In this document: positions 1 to 6,134 of the stretch, piece after piece
Layout of the letters: every line of letters starts with the position of its first letter
Position numbering within the stretch: the first letter of the stretch is position 1
Assembly: GCF_041725775.1 (NCBI RefSeq)
Contig: NZ_JBEUEL010000014.1
Coordinates: 5,365-69,364, forward strand
Source: Pueribacillus sp041725775
GTDB lineage: Bacteria; Bacillota; Bacilli; Bacillales; UBA6769
Reading direction: 5' to 3'
Length of the DNA: 64,000 bases
Made by a program: the position numbers and the translations under genes
Notes under the pieces: generated by a model
What the model was told of the DNA's origin: nothing
Databases searched by the model: none
The model's input: only the letters and a program-made list of their open reading frames with translations

Positions 1-493
1 ATTCCCCAAAAAACTCGATTGCTTTTTTCAACGTATGTGTTAAATGATCGATCCCTACGATATCTGATGTACATGATGCTTCAAATCTTGTCGTCTCTGG
101 AGCACGTTCTTTCATATATTGTTCTGCTACTTCAAAAATGTCATCGAGATTGACATATGTCCGAATATACGGTTTGCTGCCCATTGTTGTTTGCAAATAA
201 CAATAATGACAATGCCCCATACAGCCAGTTGCAAATGGAATGGCATATTCTGCTGATGGCTTGGACGTATCAAATTTTAACGTTTTACGGAGACCGACTA
301 CAAGTGTTGATTTCGCAATACGATATTTTTGAAAATCATTTTCTCCCGGGAGGTTACGGATATGGTTATGAGATGTTGTTTGCCTAATTTCAATTCCCAT
401 GTTTTCAAATTTAGCAATGAGTTCTTTTCCTAACGGATAGTCGAGAGCCTTTGGTTCGACATAGACAAGTTGCGGAACAAATGGTCTAACCAT
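1..493 (-). CDS. splB: spore photoproduct lyase, N-terminal part (cut by window edge)
   Basis: This radical SAM enzyme reverses the thymine dimer of spores (spore photoproduct) during germination. About 164 N-terminal residues are present; the rest lies before base 1. The radical SAM cluster motif CMGHCHYC (CxxxCxxC, near residue 91) is visible, in the order typical of SplB. The start at 493 begins MVRPFVPQLVYVEP and overlaps the end of splA by 8 bases, which suggests translational coupling. The incompleteness is due only to the window edge. In B. subtilis the pair is transcribed by sigma-G in the forespore; the same is inferred here. Confidence 0.93.
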   Translation of the reverse strand, partial: MVRPFVPQLVYVEPKALDYPLGKELIAKFENMGIEIRQTTSHNHIRNLPGENDFQKYRIAKSTLVVGLRKTLKFDTSKPSAEYAIPFATGCMGHCHYCYLQTTMGSKPYIRTYVNLDDIFEVAEQYMKERAPETTRFEASCTSDIVGIDHLTHTLKKAIEFFGE

Positions 494-740
494 AATATTG
501 ATCGCCCATTTCTACTACTCCGAAAGCTTCTTGGTAGGCTTGCTCAGCTTCTTGTTCAGTCTTATAAACCGCGATTTCATCGGTTAATGGATAGTATGTG
601 TCGTATAAAAAGAGAGCAAGTTCACCTGGGGATTCGGGATGAGACACAACAGCAGCTTCCTGTACATTTGCAACATCTTGCGCGTGCGGATTTCGTATGA
701 TGACATACACTACTTCGCCAAGATTAAAATTCGCTGACAT
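486..740 (-). CDS. splA: SplA, regulator of the spl operon
   Basis: A small acidic protein of 84 residues that matches the SplA family (the B. subtilis protein is about 79 residues), with family-like segments VYVIIRNPHAQ and ELALFLYDTYYPLTDE. SplA negatively controls splB expression in B. subtilis. The ATG at 740 (MSANFN) is preferred to an upstream TTG in frame because a GGTGAT ribosome site sits just before it. It is first in the operon with splB and is divergent from the LigD-type polymerase gene, with about 94 bases between the two starts. Confidence 0.9.
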   Translation of the reverse strand: MSANFNLGEVVYVIIRNPHAQDVANVQEAAVVSHPESPGELALFLYDTYYPLTDEIAVYKTEQEAEQAYQEAFGVVEMGDQYYG

Positions 741-768
741 CGTAATCACCAACTTTTGTTTTATTACC

Positions 769-800
769 GTTAATGTTGCCAGCCGTATACATTCTATTCA
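769..800. promoter_or_regulatory. candidate divergent forespore (sigma-G/F type) promoters
   Basis: On the plus strand CATTCTA at 790-796 fits the sigma-G/sigma-F -10 pattern CATnnTA, upstream of the polymerase gene at 835. On the minus strand a TGAATA (complement of 795-800) resembles a sigma-G -35, but the -10 candidate at 769-775 is poor and the 19-base spacing is long. The reading is supported mainly by the known sigma-G control of splAB and of LigD in B. subtilis. Confidence 0.35.
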
Positions 801-834
801 TCAAAGCGAAACTAAGAAAGAGAGGAGGTGTCTA

Positions 835-1746
835 ATGTCACAGTGGTTTGATGTTAAGATTAATAATCACATTCTTCGAATTACGAATCCAAATAAACTC
901 ATTTGGTCGGAACTTAATGTGACGAAACTCGATTACATTCAATACTTGATAGATATGTCACCTTATCTTTTGCCTTATGTAAAAAATCGAATATTAACTA
1001 CGATTCGGTATCCAGATGGCCTTGATGGAAAGTCGTTTTATCAAAAAAACATTCCAAACTATGCACCAGCCTGGATCGCAACACACGAGTGGAATGGGAC
1101 AACGTATATCTTACTCAATAATTTACCTACACTTGTTTGGTTAGGGAATCAAGCTTGCCTAGAATTCCATGTCCCTTTTAACTACTATTATGAAAGTAAT
1201 ACTCCTTCTGAAATTGTTTTTGATTTAGATCCTTCTGATCCGAATGATTTTAGTCTTGTGTTAGAAGTTGCACTATTAATGAAAGAAGTGCTTGACTCAC
1301 TTGGACTCGTAAGTTATCCAAAAACATCAGGAGCTACAGGCTTACAAATTTATATTCCGATTGAGCGGCGCTATACGTATGAACAAACATACGAATTTAA
1401 TAAATTTATTGCATACTATATTGTCGAAAAATATCCGCAGCTTGTAACATTAGAACGACTTGTAAAAAATCGTGGAAAAAAGCTTTACTTTGATTATATT
1501 CAGCATGGGGAAGGGAAGACATTGTCCGCTCCTTATTTTACCCGTGCGAGAAAAGAAGGCACTGTTTCTGCGCCTGTTTCTTGGAAGGAGGTGCAGTCTG
1601 GCTTCCATCCACATGATTTTACAATGCTAAATATGAGAAAGCGAGTGAAAGATAGAGGAGACTTATTTTCGAATGTAAATTTGGAAAAAGAGCAACAATC
1701 TCTAGACGACTTATTAAACACGATTCAGTCTTTTAATAAAGAATAG
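835..1746 (+). CDS. stand-alone LigD-type polymerase/primase domain protein
   Basis: A 303-residue protein that matches the polymerase domain (PolDom, archaeo-eukaryotic primase fold) of bacterial NHEJ ligase LigD. Metal-binding acids are seen in FDLDPSD (about residues 129-135), then PKTSGATGLQIYIPI, and a later YFDYIQ segment with the third expected acid. It has no ligase or nuclease domain, and there is no Ku gene in the window, unlike B. subtilis LigD (YkoU), where ligase and polymerase are fused. The start at 835 has a strong AGGAGGTG site. The divergent pairing with splAB suggests a spore DNA-repair role, which is inferred. It could also act as a gap-filling polymerase with an unlinked ligase and Ku. 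Confidence 0.88.
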   Translation: MSQWFDVKINNHILRITNPNKLIWSELNVTKLDYIQYLIDMSPYLLPYVKNRILTTIRYPDGLDGKSFYQKNIPNYAPAWIATHEWNGTTYILLNNLPTLVWLGNQACLEFHVPFNYYYESNTPSEIVFDLDPSDPNDFSLVLEVALLMKEVLDSLGLVSYPKTSGATGLQIYIPIERRYTYEQTYEFNKFIAYYIVEKYPQLVTLERLVKNRGKKLYFDYIQHGEGKTLSAPYFTRARKEGTVSAPVSWKEVQSGFHPHDFTMLNMRKRVKDRGDLFSNVNLEKEQQSLDDLLNTIQSFNKE

Positions 1747-1944
1747 GGGCGTAGGTGTATTTATCAATGCCGCTTAACAAATTTCTTCATAATTATATAA
1801 ATAGAAAGGTCGTGACAAAATGAAGAAATTTGTATTTTCATGTCAATCATCGATAAGTTTGGAAAGAATTCGGGGGACTTCAGTATGCGGAAAAATATTA
1901 TATTTTACGTTCGTATGTCGTGTAAATAAAAAGATAGAAAGAAG

Positions 1945-2979
1945 GTGTTAGCGATAAGCAAATTTAAACATATCCCACATAATCGGCTTTCCTTAGGAAG
2001 TGAAGAAAAGTGTGCTGCTGAAAGAGTGTTAACGTCGGGGTGGATCGCCCAAGGCGTTGAGGTGGAAAATTTTGAAGATGAATTTTGTGATTTCTTAGGA
2101 ATTCCAAGAGGGTTAGCGGTAGCGGTTTCGAGTGGGACAGCTGCGTTGTATTTAGCGTTGTTGTCACTGGAAGCAAATGATAAAACTGTTGCTATGCCTG
2201 CGTATACATGTACCGCTTTACGAAATGCGACTGCTATGGCCGGAGGATATGAGCAGTTCATCGATAGTAGTTTTGATACACCAAATATGAGGTTATCTCA
2301 GATTCATTCATCATCCTCAGAGATTACGATTATCCCTCATATGTATGGAATTCCACAAGCGATATTAGCAACATCTTCATTCGTTATTGAAGATTGTGCT
2401 CAATCACTCGGGGCGACCGTTAATGATGAACCCGTTGGCTTACAAGGTGACATCGGGATATTTTCTTTCTATGCAACAAAGCTAATTACCTCTGGGGGTC
2501 AAGGTGGAATGATCGTAACGACTAGTCCTTCAATTATTGAATTTTTAAAAGATTATCGTACTTTTGATCAAAAGTACGATGGAAAACGACGGTTTAATTT
2601 TCAAATGACAGACATTCAAGCCGCGATTGGAAGGGTTCAACTTCGAAAGTTACCCGCCTTTTTAAAACGGCGTGCTGAGATTTATGACCGATATAAAGAA
2701 GCTCAGCTTCCTTTGCTTGATTCAAAAGCAGAAGGCATTGTCCCGGTTCGTTATCGTGCGATGTTACGGACAACTAAACAAAAGGAAATTTTATTAGCTT
2801 TGGATAAAGTGAATGTTAAAGCAACGATCCCGCTTCAAAGCCATGAATTGCTCGGAGCAATTGAGCAATTTCCAGTTGCTTTTCAATGGACACAAAACAT
2901 AGTCTCTTTGCCGATTTATCCAACGTTATCTGATGAAGATGTAGAACGTATAACTGCAGCTGTTTTAAGTTGTTTGTGA
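1945..2979 (+). CDS. DegT/DnrJ/EryC1-family aminotransferase
   Basis: A 344-residue PLP-dependent sugar aminotransferase-type protein. Family features are SGWIAQG near residue 32, VSSGTAALYLAL near 62, IEDCAQSLGA near 148, and the PLP-lysine region FYATKLITSGGQGG near 176-189. Such enzymes usually add an amino group to a nucleotide-linked keto sugar for surface or spore-coat glycans; the substrate is unknown here. The start is uncertain. The listed GTG at 1945 lies inside the GAAGGTG ribosome site, while an in-frame ATA at 1954 has ideal spacing. No sugar-metabolism neighbours are present. A LexA-controlled polymerase lies convergently downstream. Confidence 0.85.
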   Translation: MLAISKFKHIPHNRLSLGSEEKCAAERVLTSGWIAQGVEVENFEDEFCDFLGIPRGLAVAVSSGTAALYLALLSLEANDKTVAMPAYTCTALRNATAMAGGYEQFIDSSFDTPNMRLSQIHSSSSEITIIPHMYGIPQAILATSSFVIEDCAQSLGATVNDEPVGLQGDIGIFSFYATKLITSGGQGGMIVTTSPSIIEFLKDYRTFDQKYDGKRRFNFQMTDIQAAIGRVQLRKLPAFLKRRAEIYDRYKEAQLPLLDSKAEGIVPVRYRAMLRTTKQKEILLALDKVNVKATIPLQSHELLGAIEQFPVAFQWTQNIVSLPIYPTLSDEDVERITAAVLSCL

Positions 2980-3021
2980 CCATCGTTGTTTTATTGTTTC
3001 AAGTGCTGTTCACCATTCGAT

Positions 3022-4257
3022 TCACTTATAATGTCCACCAATTTTTGCTGCCCGCTCAAATGCTTGACCTGCATTTGTAAGAGAAGAAGCACGTACAATT
3101 GAGGTCGGACCATATTTGTTAAACAGATGATCGAGTGTTTGATTTAAGCGTTCTTGTTTTAAGGCGGTTTCCAGATCAAATAAGCTTAGTTGCAAAGAAA
3201 AATCTGATTGAAGTTGTGAAAGTGTTACACCGATGCTTCGAATCGGAAACTTATTCCAATGAGCTTGAAACAGCTTACATGCGGCCTTAAAAATTGTTAA
3301 TCCATCATTCGTTGGCGAGGACAGTTTCATTTGTCGGTTGAAACCGGCTGGAAACTCAAAGCTTGCTCCCCGTACAGCAACTGAGACTGTCGAGCCTCTG
3401 TAATGTTTCGTTCGTGCTCTTCGTGCTACTTCTTCACTCAGTTCAAGCAAAACGACTTTAATGTCATTTAATCGTTTATAATCACGAGGCAATGTCATAT
3501 GATGCCCGACCGCTTTTTGCTCATCATGCGTATGCAGTGTTACCGGAGAATGGTCAATTCCGTTTGCTGTAAGCCAGAGTAAATGTCCGTTAATTCCCCA
3601 CCGTTTTTTTAATTTTTCTAAAGGAAAAGTCGCTAAATGACCAATTTGGCGAATACCCATGTTTAATAAATGTTTTTCCATGCGATGACCGACTCCGAAC
3701 ATTTTCCCGATAGGAAGTGGCCATAGTTCTTTTTTTAAGTTCGTGTGTGCTAAATGAAAAATGCCATTCGGACTTTTTTTCGCGAAGTGATCACATGCCA
3801 TTTTTGCAAGTACTTTGTTTGGACCGATGCCAACCCGTGCAACTACACCAGTTTTATTTAAAATTTCGGATTTAATGCTTTGTGATATGGTGAAGGAATT
3901 ACCAAATAATTTTTGGGTTACGGTAACGTCAAGAAATTGTTCATCAACTGAATAAGGTTCTACGAGATCGGTAAAGGTCTCCAATATTTCTGTAATTTGG
4001 CAAGAAACTTCAAGATATCGTTGCATTCTTGGTCGGATAATTACAGCTTCGGGGCATTTTTGTTGAGCTTCCCATAGTCTTTCTGCATTTTTAACTCCGT
4101 ATTGCTTTGCAAGTGGGCAAGCGGCAAGGACAACGCCACTTCGCTTTTTAGGATCTCCAGATACGATTACCGGTTTTTCTCGTAAGTGTGGATTATCTGC
4201 TTTTTCAATCGAAGCGTAAAACGATTGCATATCAACGAGAAGGATTTGCTTATTCAT
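3022..4257 (-). CDS. Y-family DNA polymerase (DinB/UvrX/YqjW group)
   Basis: A 411-residue translesion polymerase of the UmuC/DinB superfamily. The start MNKQILLVDMQSFYAS carries the first catalytic Asp, and the second acidic site is seen in YSVDEQFLDV near residue 105. SGDPKKRSGVVLAACPLAK is typical of the Bacillus YqjW/UvrX branch rather than classic DinB. The C-terminal little-finger region ends with ERAAKIGGHYK. The ATG at 4257 is chosen because it gives the canonical N-terminus; the open frame extends further upstream across the promoter and LexA box. An SOS operator and promoter lie directly upstream, so damage induction is expected. YqjW is often paired with a YolD-like protein; one is found nearby at 5050, as a separate unit. 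Confidence 0.92.
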   Translation of the reverse strand: MNKQILLVDMQSFYASIEKADNPHLREKPVIVSGDPKKRSGVVLAACPLAKQYGVKNAERLWEAQQKCPEAVIIRPRMQRYLEVSCQITEILETFTDLVEPYSVDEQFLDVTVTQKLFGNSFTISQSIKSEILNKTGVVARVGIGPNKVLAKMACDHFAKKSPNGIFHLAHTNLKKELWPLPIGKMFGVGHRMEKHLLNMGIRQIGHLATFPLEKLKKRWGINGHLLWLTANGIDHSPVTLHTHDEQKAVGHHMTLPRDYKRLNDIKVVLLELSEEVARRARTKHYRGSTVSVAVRGASFEFPAGFNRQMKLSSPTNDGLTIFKAACKLFQAHWNKFPIRSIGVTLSQLQSDFSLQLSLFDLETALKQERLNQTLDHLFNKYGPTSIVRASSLTNAGQAFERAAKIGGHYK

Positions 4258-4282
4258 AGTTAGAAAACACTCCCCTGAAAAG

Positions 4283-4294
4283 GAACATATGTTC
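4283..4294 (-). promoter_or_regulatory. LexA (SOS) operator of the Y-family polymerase gene
   Basis: The perfect palindrome GAACATATGTTC matches the Bacillus SOS box CGAACRNRYGTTYG in both half-sites apart from the outermost bases. It lies just after the -10 element and before the start codon, a normal repressor position. Confidence 0.85.
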
Positions 4295-4302
4295 ACAATC
4301 TC

Positions 4303-4332
4303 ATTATACACAAACGCTAGTTCGATTATCAA
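4303..4332 (-). promoter_or_regulatory. sigma-A promoter of the Y-family polymerase gene
   Basis: Read on the minus strand, TTGATA (complement of 4327-4332) and a consensus TATAAT (complement of 4303-4308) are separated by 18 bases. The LexA box begins 8 bases beyond the -10. Confidence 0.7.
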
Positions 4333-4340
4333 TGGTAATT

Positions 4341-4377
4341 TTTGAAAAAATAAACCCGCAAACATTAGGCTGCGGGT
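4341..4377 (-). terminator. terminator after the thioredoxin-like gene
   Basis: On the minus strand the stem ACCCGCA/TGCGGGT (4354-4360 and 4371-4377) with a 10-base loop is followed by a T-rich run. It separates the thioredoxin-like gene from the LexA-controlled polymerase promoter. Confidence 0.8.
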
Positions 4378-4382
4378 AAAAG

Positions 4383-4700
4383 TTACGCTTCAAAATGGTT
4401 AAAAAAGTTGCGAACATCGTCAGGTGTTTTTGCATAGGCACTATGTAAGTGTGCTTTCTTTTCGCCGTTTTGAAAAATTAACAAGCTTGGAATTCCTAAT
4501 ACTTCATATTTTTCACCGATCTGAGGAAATTCATCACGGTCAATGACATACCACTTATACTCATAGTCTTTCACAATATCATCGATAAACATGTCGAGAC
4601 GTTTGCAATCAGGACACCATGTCGTTTCGAATTTCAAGACGACAGGCTTTGGACTATTTATCGTTTTATGAAACGCTTCTTCAGTCGTAATTTTTTCCAT
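4383..4700 (-). CDS. thioredoxin-like protein with WCPDC active site
   Basis: A 105-residue thioredoxin-fold protein. The active-site motif WCPDC sits near residues 31-35, followed later by the cis-proline region GIPSLLIF. There is no signal peptide, so it is cytoplasmic. The CPDC dipeptide differs from CGPC of main thioredoxins and is shared with small YdbP-type thioredoxin-like proteins of Bacillus; its targets are unknown. The ATG at 4700 (MEKITTEEAF) is preferred, since the upstream in-frame extension has no thioredoxin similarity. An AAAGGA ribosome site lies about 11 bases before it. Confidence 0.85.
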   Translation of the reverse strand: MEKITTEEAFHKTINSPKPVVLKFETTWCPDCKRLDMFIDDIVKDYEYKWYVIDRDEFPQIGEKYEVLGIPSLLIFQNGEKKAHLHSAYAKTPDDVRNFFNHFEA

Positions 4701-4808
4701 CAGTATCACAATTCCTTTCAGTGAAGTAAATGATTCATTACTAAGGATACCAAACGAAGCTCTGCATGGAAATAAAAACACTGTTTGTTAAAATGTTCCA
4801 GTAGAAAT

Positions 4809-4830
4809 GAAACGTACGTTCGTATATAAT
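4809..4830 (+). promoter_or_regulatory. LexA-like box overlapping a promoter -10
   Basis: GAAACGTACGTTCG at 4809-4822 matches the SOS box with two mismatches in the left half-site. It is followed directly by the -10 TATAAT at 4825-4830. No clear -35 is seen. It lies upstream of the WYL-like/YolD-like gene pair, a type of pair often linked to SOS polymerases. Confidence 0.6.
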
Positions 4831-4858
4831 GAATGCGAAATGTAAGGAGGAGCGTTTT

Positions 4859-5053
4859 ATGAGTATTTTTTATGAGTACGGGACGATTGTTGAACTCATT
4901 TATATCGATCGCCATGAAAGACTGAGTCAGCGAAAAGTGTTTATTTTATCTGAGCGAAATGACAGTCTACTCGCTTACTGCTATACAAAAAGAAGGATTC
5001 GTTCCTTTTTACTGAACAATATTTTAGGGGTGAGAAAGGTGAATACTTTATGA
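4859..5053 (+). CDS. small WYL-domain-like protein
   Basis: A 64-residue protein resembling an isolated WYL-type fold: a strand with IYIDRHERLSQRKVF, then LLAYCYTKRRIRSFLLNNI, which is like the ligand-binding core of WYL regulators. There is no helix-turn-helix, so it is not a complete transcription factor. A strong AAGGAGG site precedes the ATG at 4859, and the stop overlaps the start of the YolD-like gene by 4 bases. The LexA-like box upstream suggests the pair is SOS induced. Function unknown. Confidence 0.72.
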   Translation: MSIFYEYGTIVELIYIDRHERLSQRKVFILSERNDSLLAYCYTKRRIRSFLLNNILGVRKVNTL

Positions 5054-5400
5054 CATTCAAACCATCAAAGATTACACCAGGATTTAATTTAACATGGGAA
5101 AGCAGCCGCATGATGCTGCCGGAGCACGTTGCCATGTTACAACAGCGAAAACAACTTCAGCGCAAAAGAAGCAAGCCGGAGCTAGATATGCAGGCGATTG
5201 AAGAACTTGAATGTAAAATACAAAGCTTAGTTGAGCAGAAGAAAGAGGCTGTTATTACAGTATTTGAGGAATTCGGTAACTGCGTATATTTAGGCAAAAT
5301 TGCGAAAATAGATCCAGTAATGCGGAGAATAAAACTTGTCAGAGATGGCGAAGACATCTGGATAAAATTTGATGAGATTATTGAGATTGAAGAAAAGTAA
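5050..5400 (+). CDS. YolD-like family protein
   Basis: A 116-residue YolD-like protein (similar to B. subtilis YolD, YozL and YqjX). Family marks are the N-terminal SSRMMLPEHVAML and a C-terminal domain with DPVMRRIKLV...WIKFDEIIEIE. In Bacillus these genes are commonly next to UvrX/YqjW polymerases and are LexA controlled. Here the gene overlaps the WYL-like mini-gene and is separated from the polymerase at 3022-4257 by the thioredoxin-like gene, so the usual pair has been split. The molecular role is not established. Confidence 0.85.
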   Translation: MTFKPSKITPGFNLTWESSRMMLPEHVAMLQQRKQLQRKRSKPELDMQAIEELECKIQSLVEQKKEAVITVFEEFGNCVYLGKIAKIDPVMRRIKLVRDGEDIWIKFDEIIEIEEK

Positions 5401-5427
5401 AAGCTAGTCCAAACTAGCTTTATTTAA
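5401..5427. terminator. terminator after the YolD-like gene
   Basis: AAGCTAGT-CCAA-ACTAGCTT forms an 8-pair stem at 5401-5420 followed by a T/A-rich tail. It immediately abuts the stop of the convergent small gene and could serve both strands. Confidence 0.65.
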
Positions 5428-5572
5428 ACAATCGTCTCAACGCTTTTCCAGTTGTTTTTCCAGTAACTCTCCTAGCTACTCTTTTTCCGACTGTTCCCTT
5501 TTTTATAGCATTGACATCACCAAGTATTTTCGAAAGTGTATAAAGAAAGCCGCGAGTTTTTTGAATGGACAT
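5420..5572 (-). CDS. small basic protein, 50 residues
   Basis: The minus-strand frame beginning MSIQKTRGFLYTLSKILGDV continues with many Lys/Arg (KKGTVGKRVARRVTGKTTGK) and ends RRLFK. A good GAAGGTGA site precedes the ATG at 5572. The high charge and short length suggest a nucleic-acid-binding or structural peptide, but no family function is recognised. It is convergent with the YolD-like gene and shares the terminator region. Confidence 0.65.
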   Translation of the reverse strand: MSIQKTRGFLYTLSKILGDVNAIKKGTVGKRVARRVTGKTTGKALRRLFK

Positions 5573-5697
5573 GGCGTCACCTTCCTAATAACATAAGAAT
5601 AATCTCTCAAACATTCATTTACTCCCAAAACTTCGGAAAAAGCCTTTCTCAAAGTTTCAGGCAAAGACATCGGTAAGCAAGCTAGCCGGTCTGCAAT

Positions 5698-5829
5698 TTA
5701 CATAAGTAACATGACCATTAAAACAAGACCGACAATTAGCAAAACGAGAATTCCAATACCAATTGCCATTAAACCGCGAGGATTGGGAGAATCATTTGAT
5801 GTCTTTTTCTTTTCTTGATTTTCACTCAT
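5698..5829 (-). CDS. 43-residue single-pass membrane protein
   Basis: The frame starts MSENQEKKKTSNDSPNPR, a charged cytoplasmic-looking head, followed by one hydrophobic helix (GLMAIGIGILVLLIVGLV) up to the C-terminus. A strong GGAGGG site is placed 5 bases before the ATG at 5829. Function is unknown; the topology is that of small bacterial membrane regulators. Confidence 0.65.
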   Translation of the reverse strand: MSENQEKKKTSNDSPNPRGLMAIGIGILVLLIVGLVLMVMLLM

Positions 5830-6134
5830 GCTAACCCTCCGTATTTAAAACGATATTTTCATTTTACCGTATCTAACTATTAAAATCATCCTTCTTTTTT
5901 AAAATTTGGAAACTGAACATTTTTTGTAGATTGCAACATTGTGAAACGGAAGATAAGAGGTTAGGGTAGAACGTTCGGCTTGTGAGCTCATCCTTATAAA
6001 CACGAGCATTATATTATGTAGACGGTATTACTATAAATCTAATGGTGCAAATCGAAAAAAACGTTCTAGGTCTAAAAAATTCCTGTATGTATATATATGT
6101 AAATAAATATTAAGCGCAAGGGTGGGGTCATGAC
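5830..6134. other. AT-rich gap upstream of the catalase gene
   Basis: No coding frame with a ribosome site is seen. The stretch holds the leader of the catalase gene (GGTGGGG site at 6121-6127) and, on the other strand, the leader of the 43-residue membrane protein. I could not pick a convincing sigma-A or sigma-B promoter or a PerR box in it. Confidence 0.4.

Noticed and set aside
486..700. Plus-strand frames across splA and splB (157-387 and 470-700)
   Set aside because: They are shadows of the minus-strand splAB genes; no ribosome sites and no recognisable protein.
1820..1951. 43-codon frame beginning MKKFVFSCQSS upstream of the DegT gene
   Set aside because: Its ribosome site is weak, composition is odd (many Cys, no family), and it overlaps the DegT start. 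A leader peptide cannot be excluded but is not supported.
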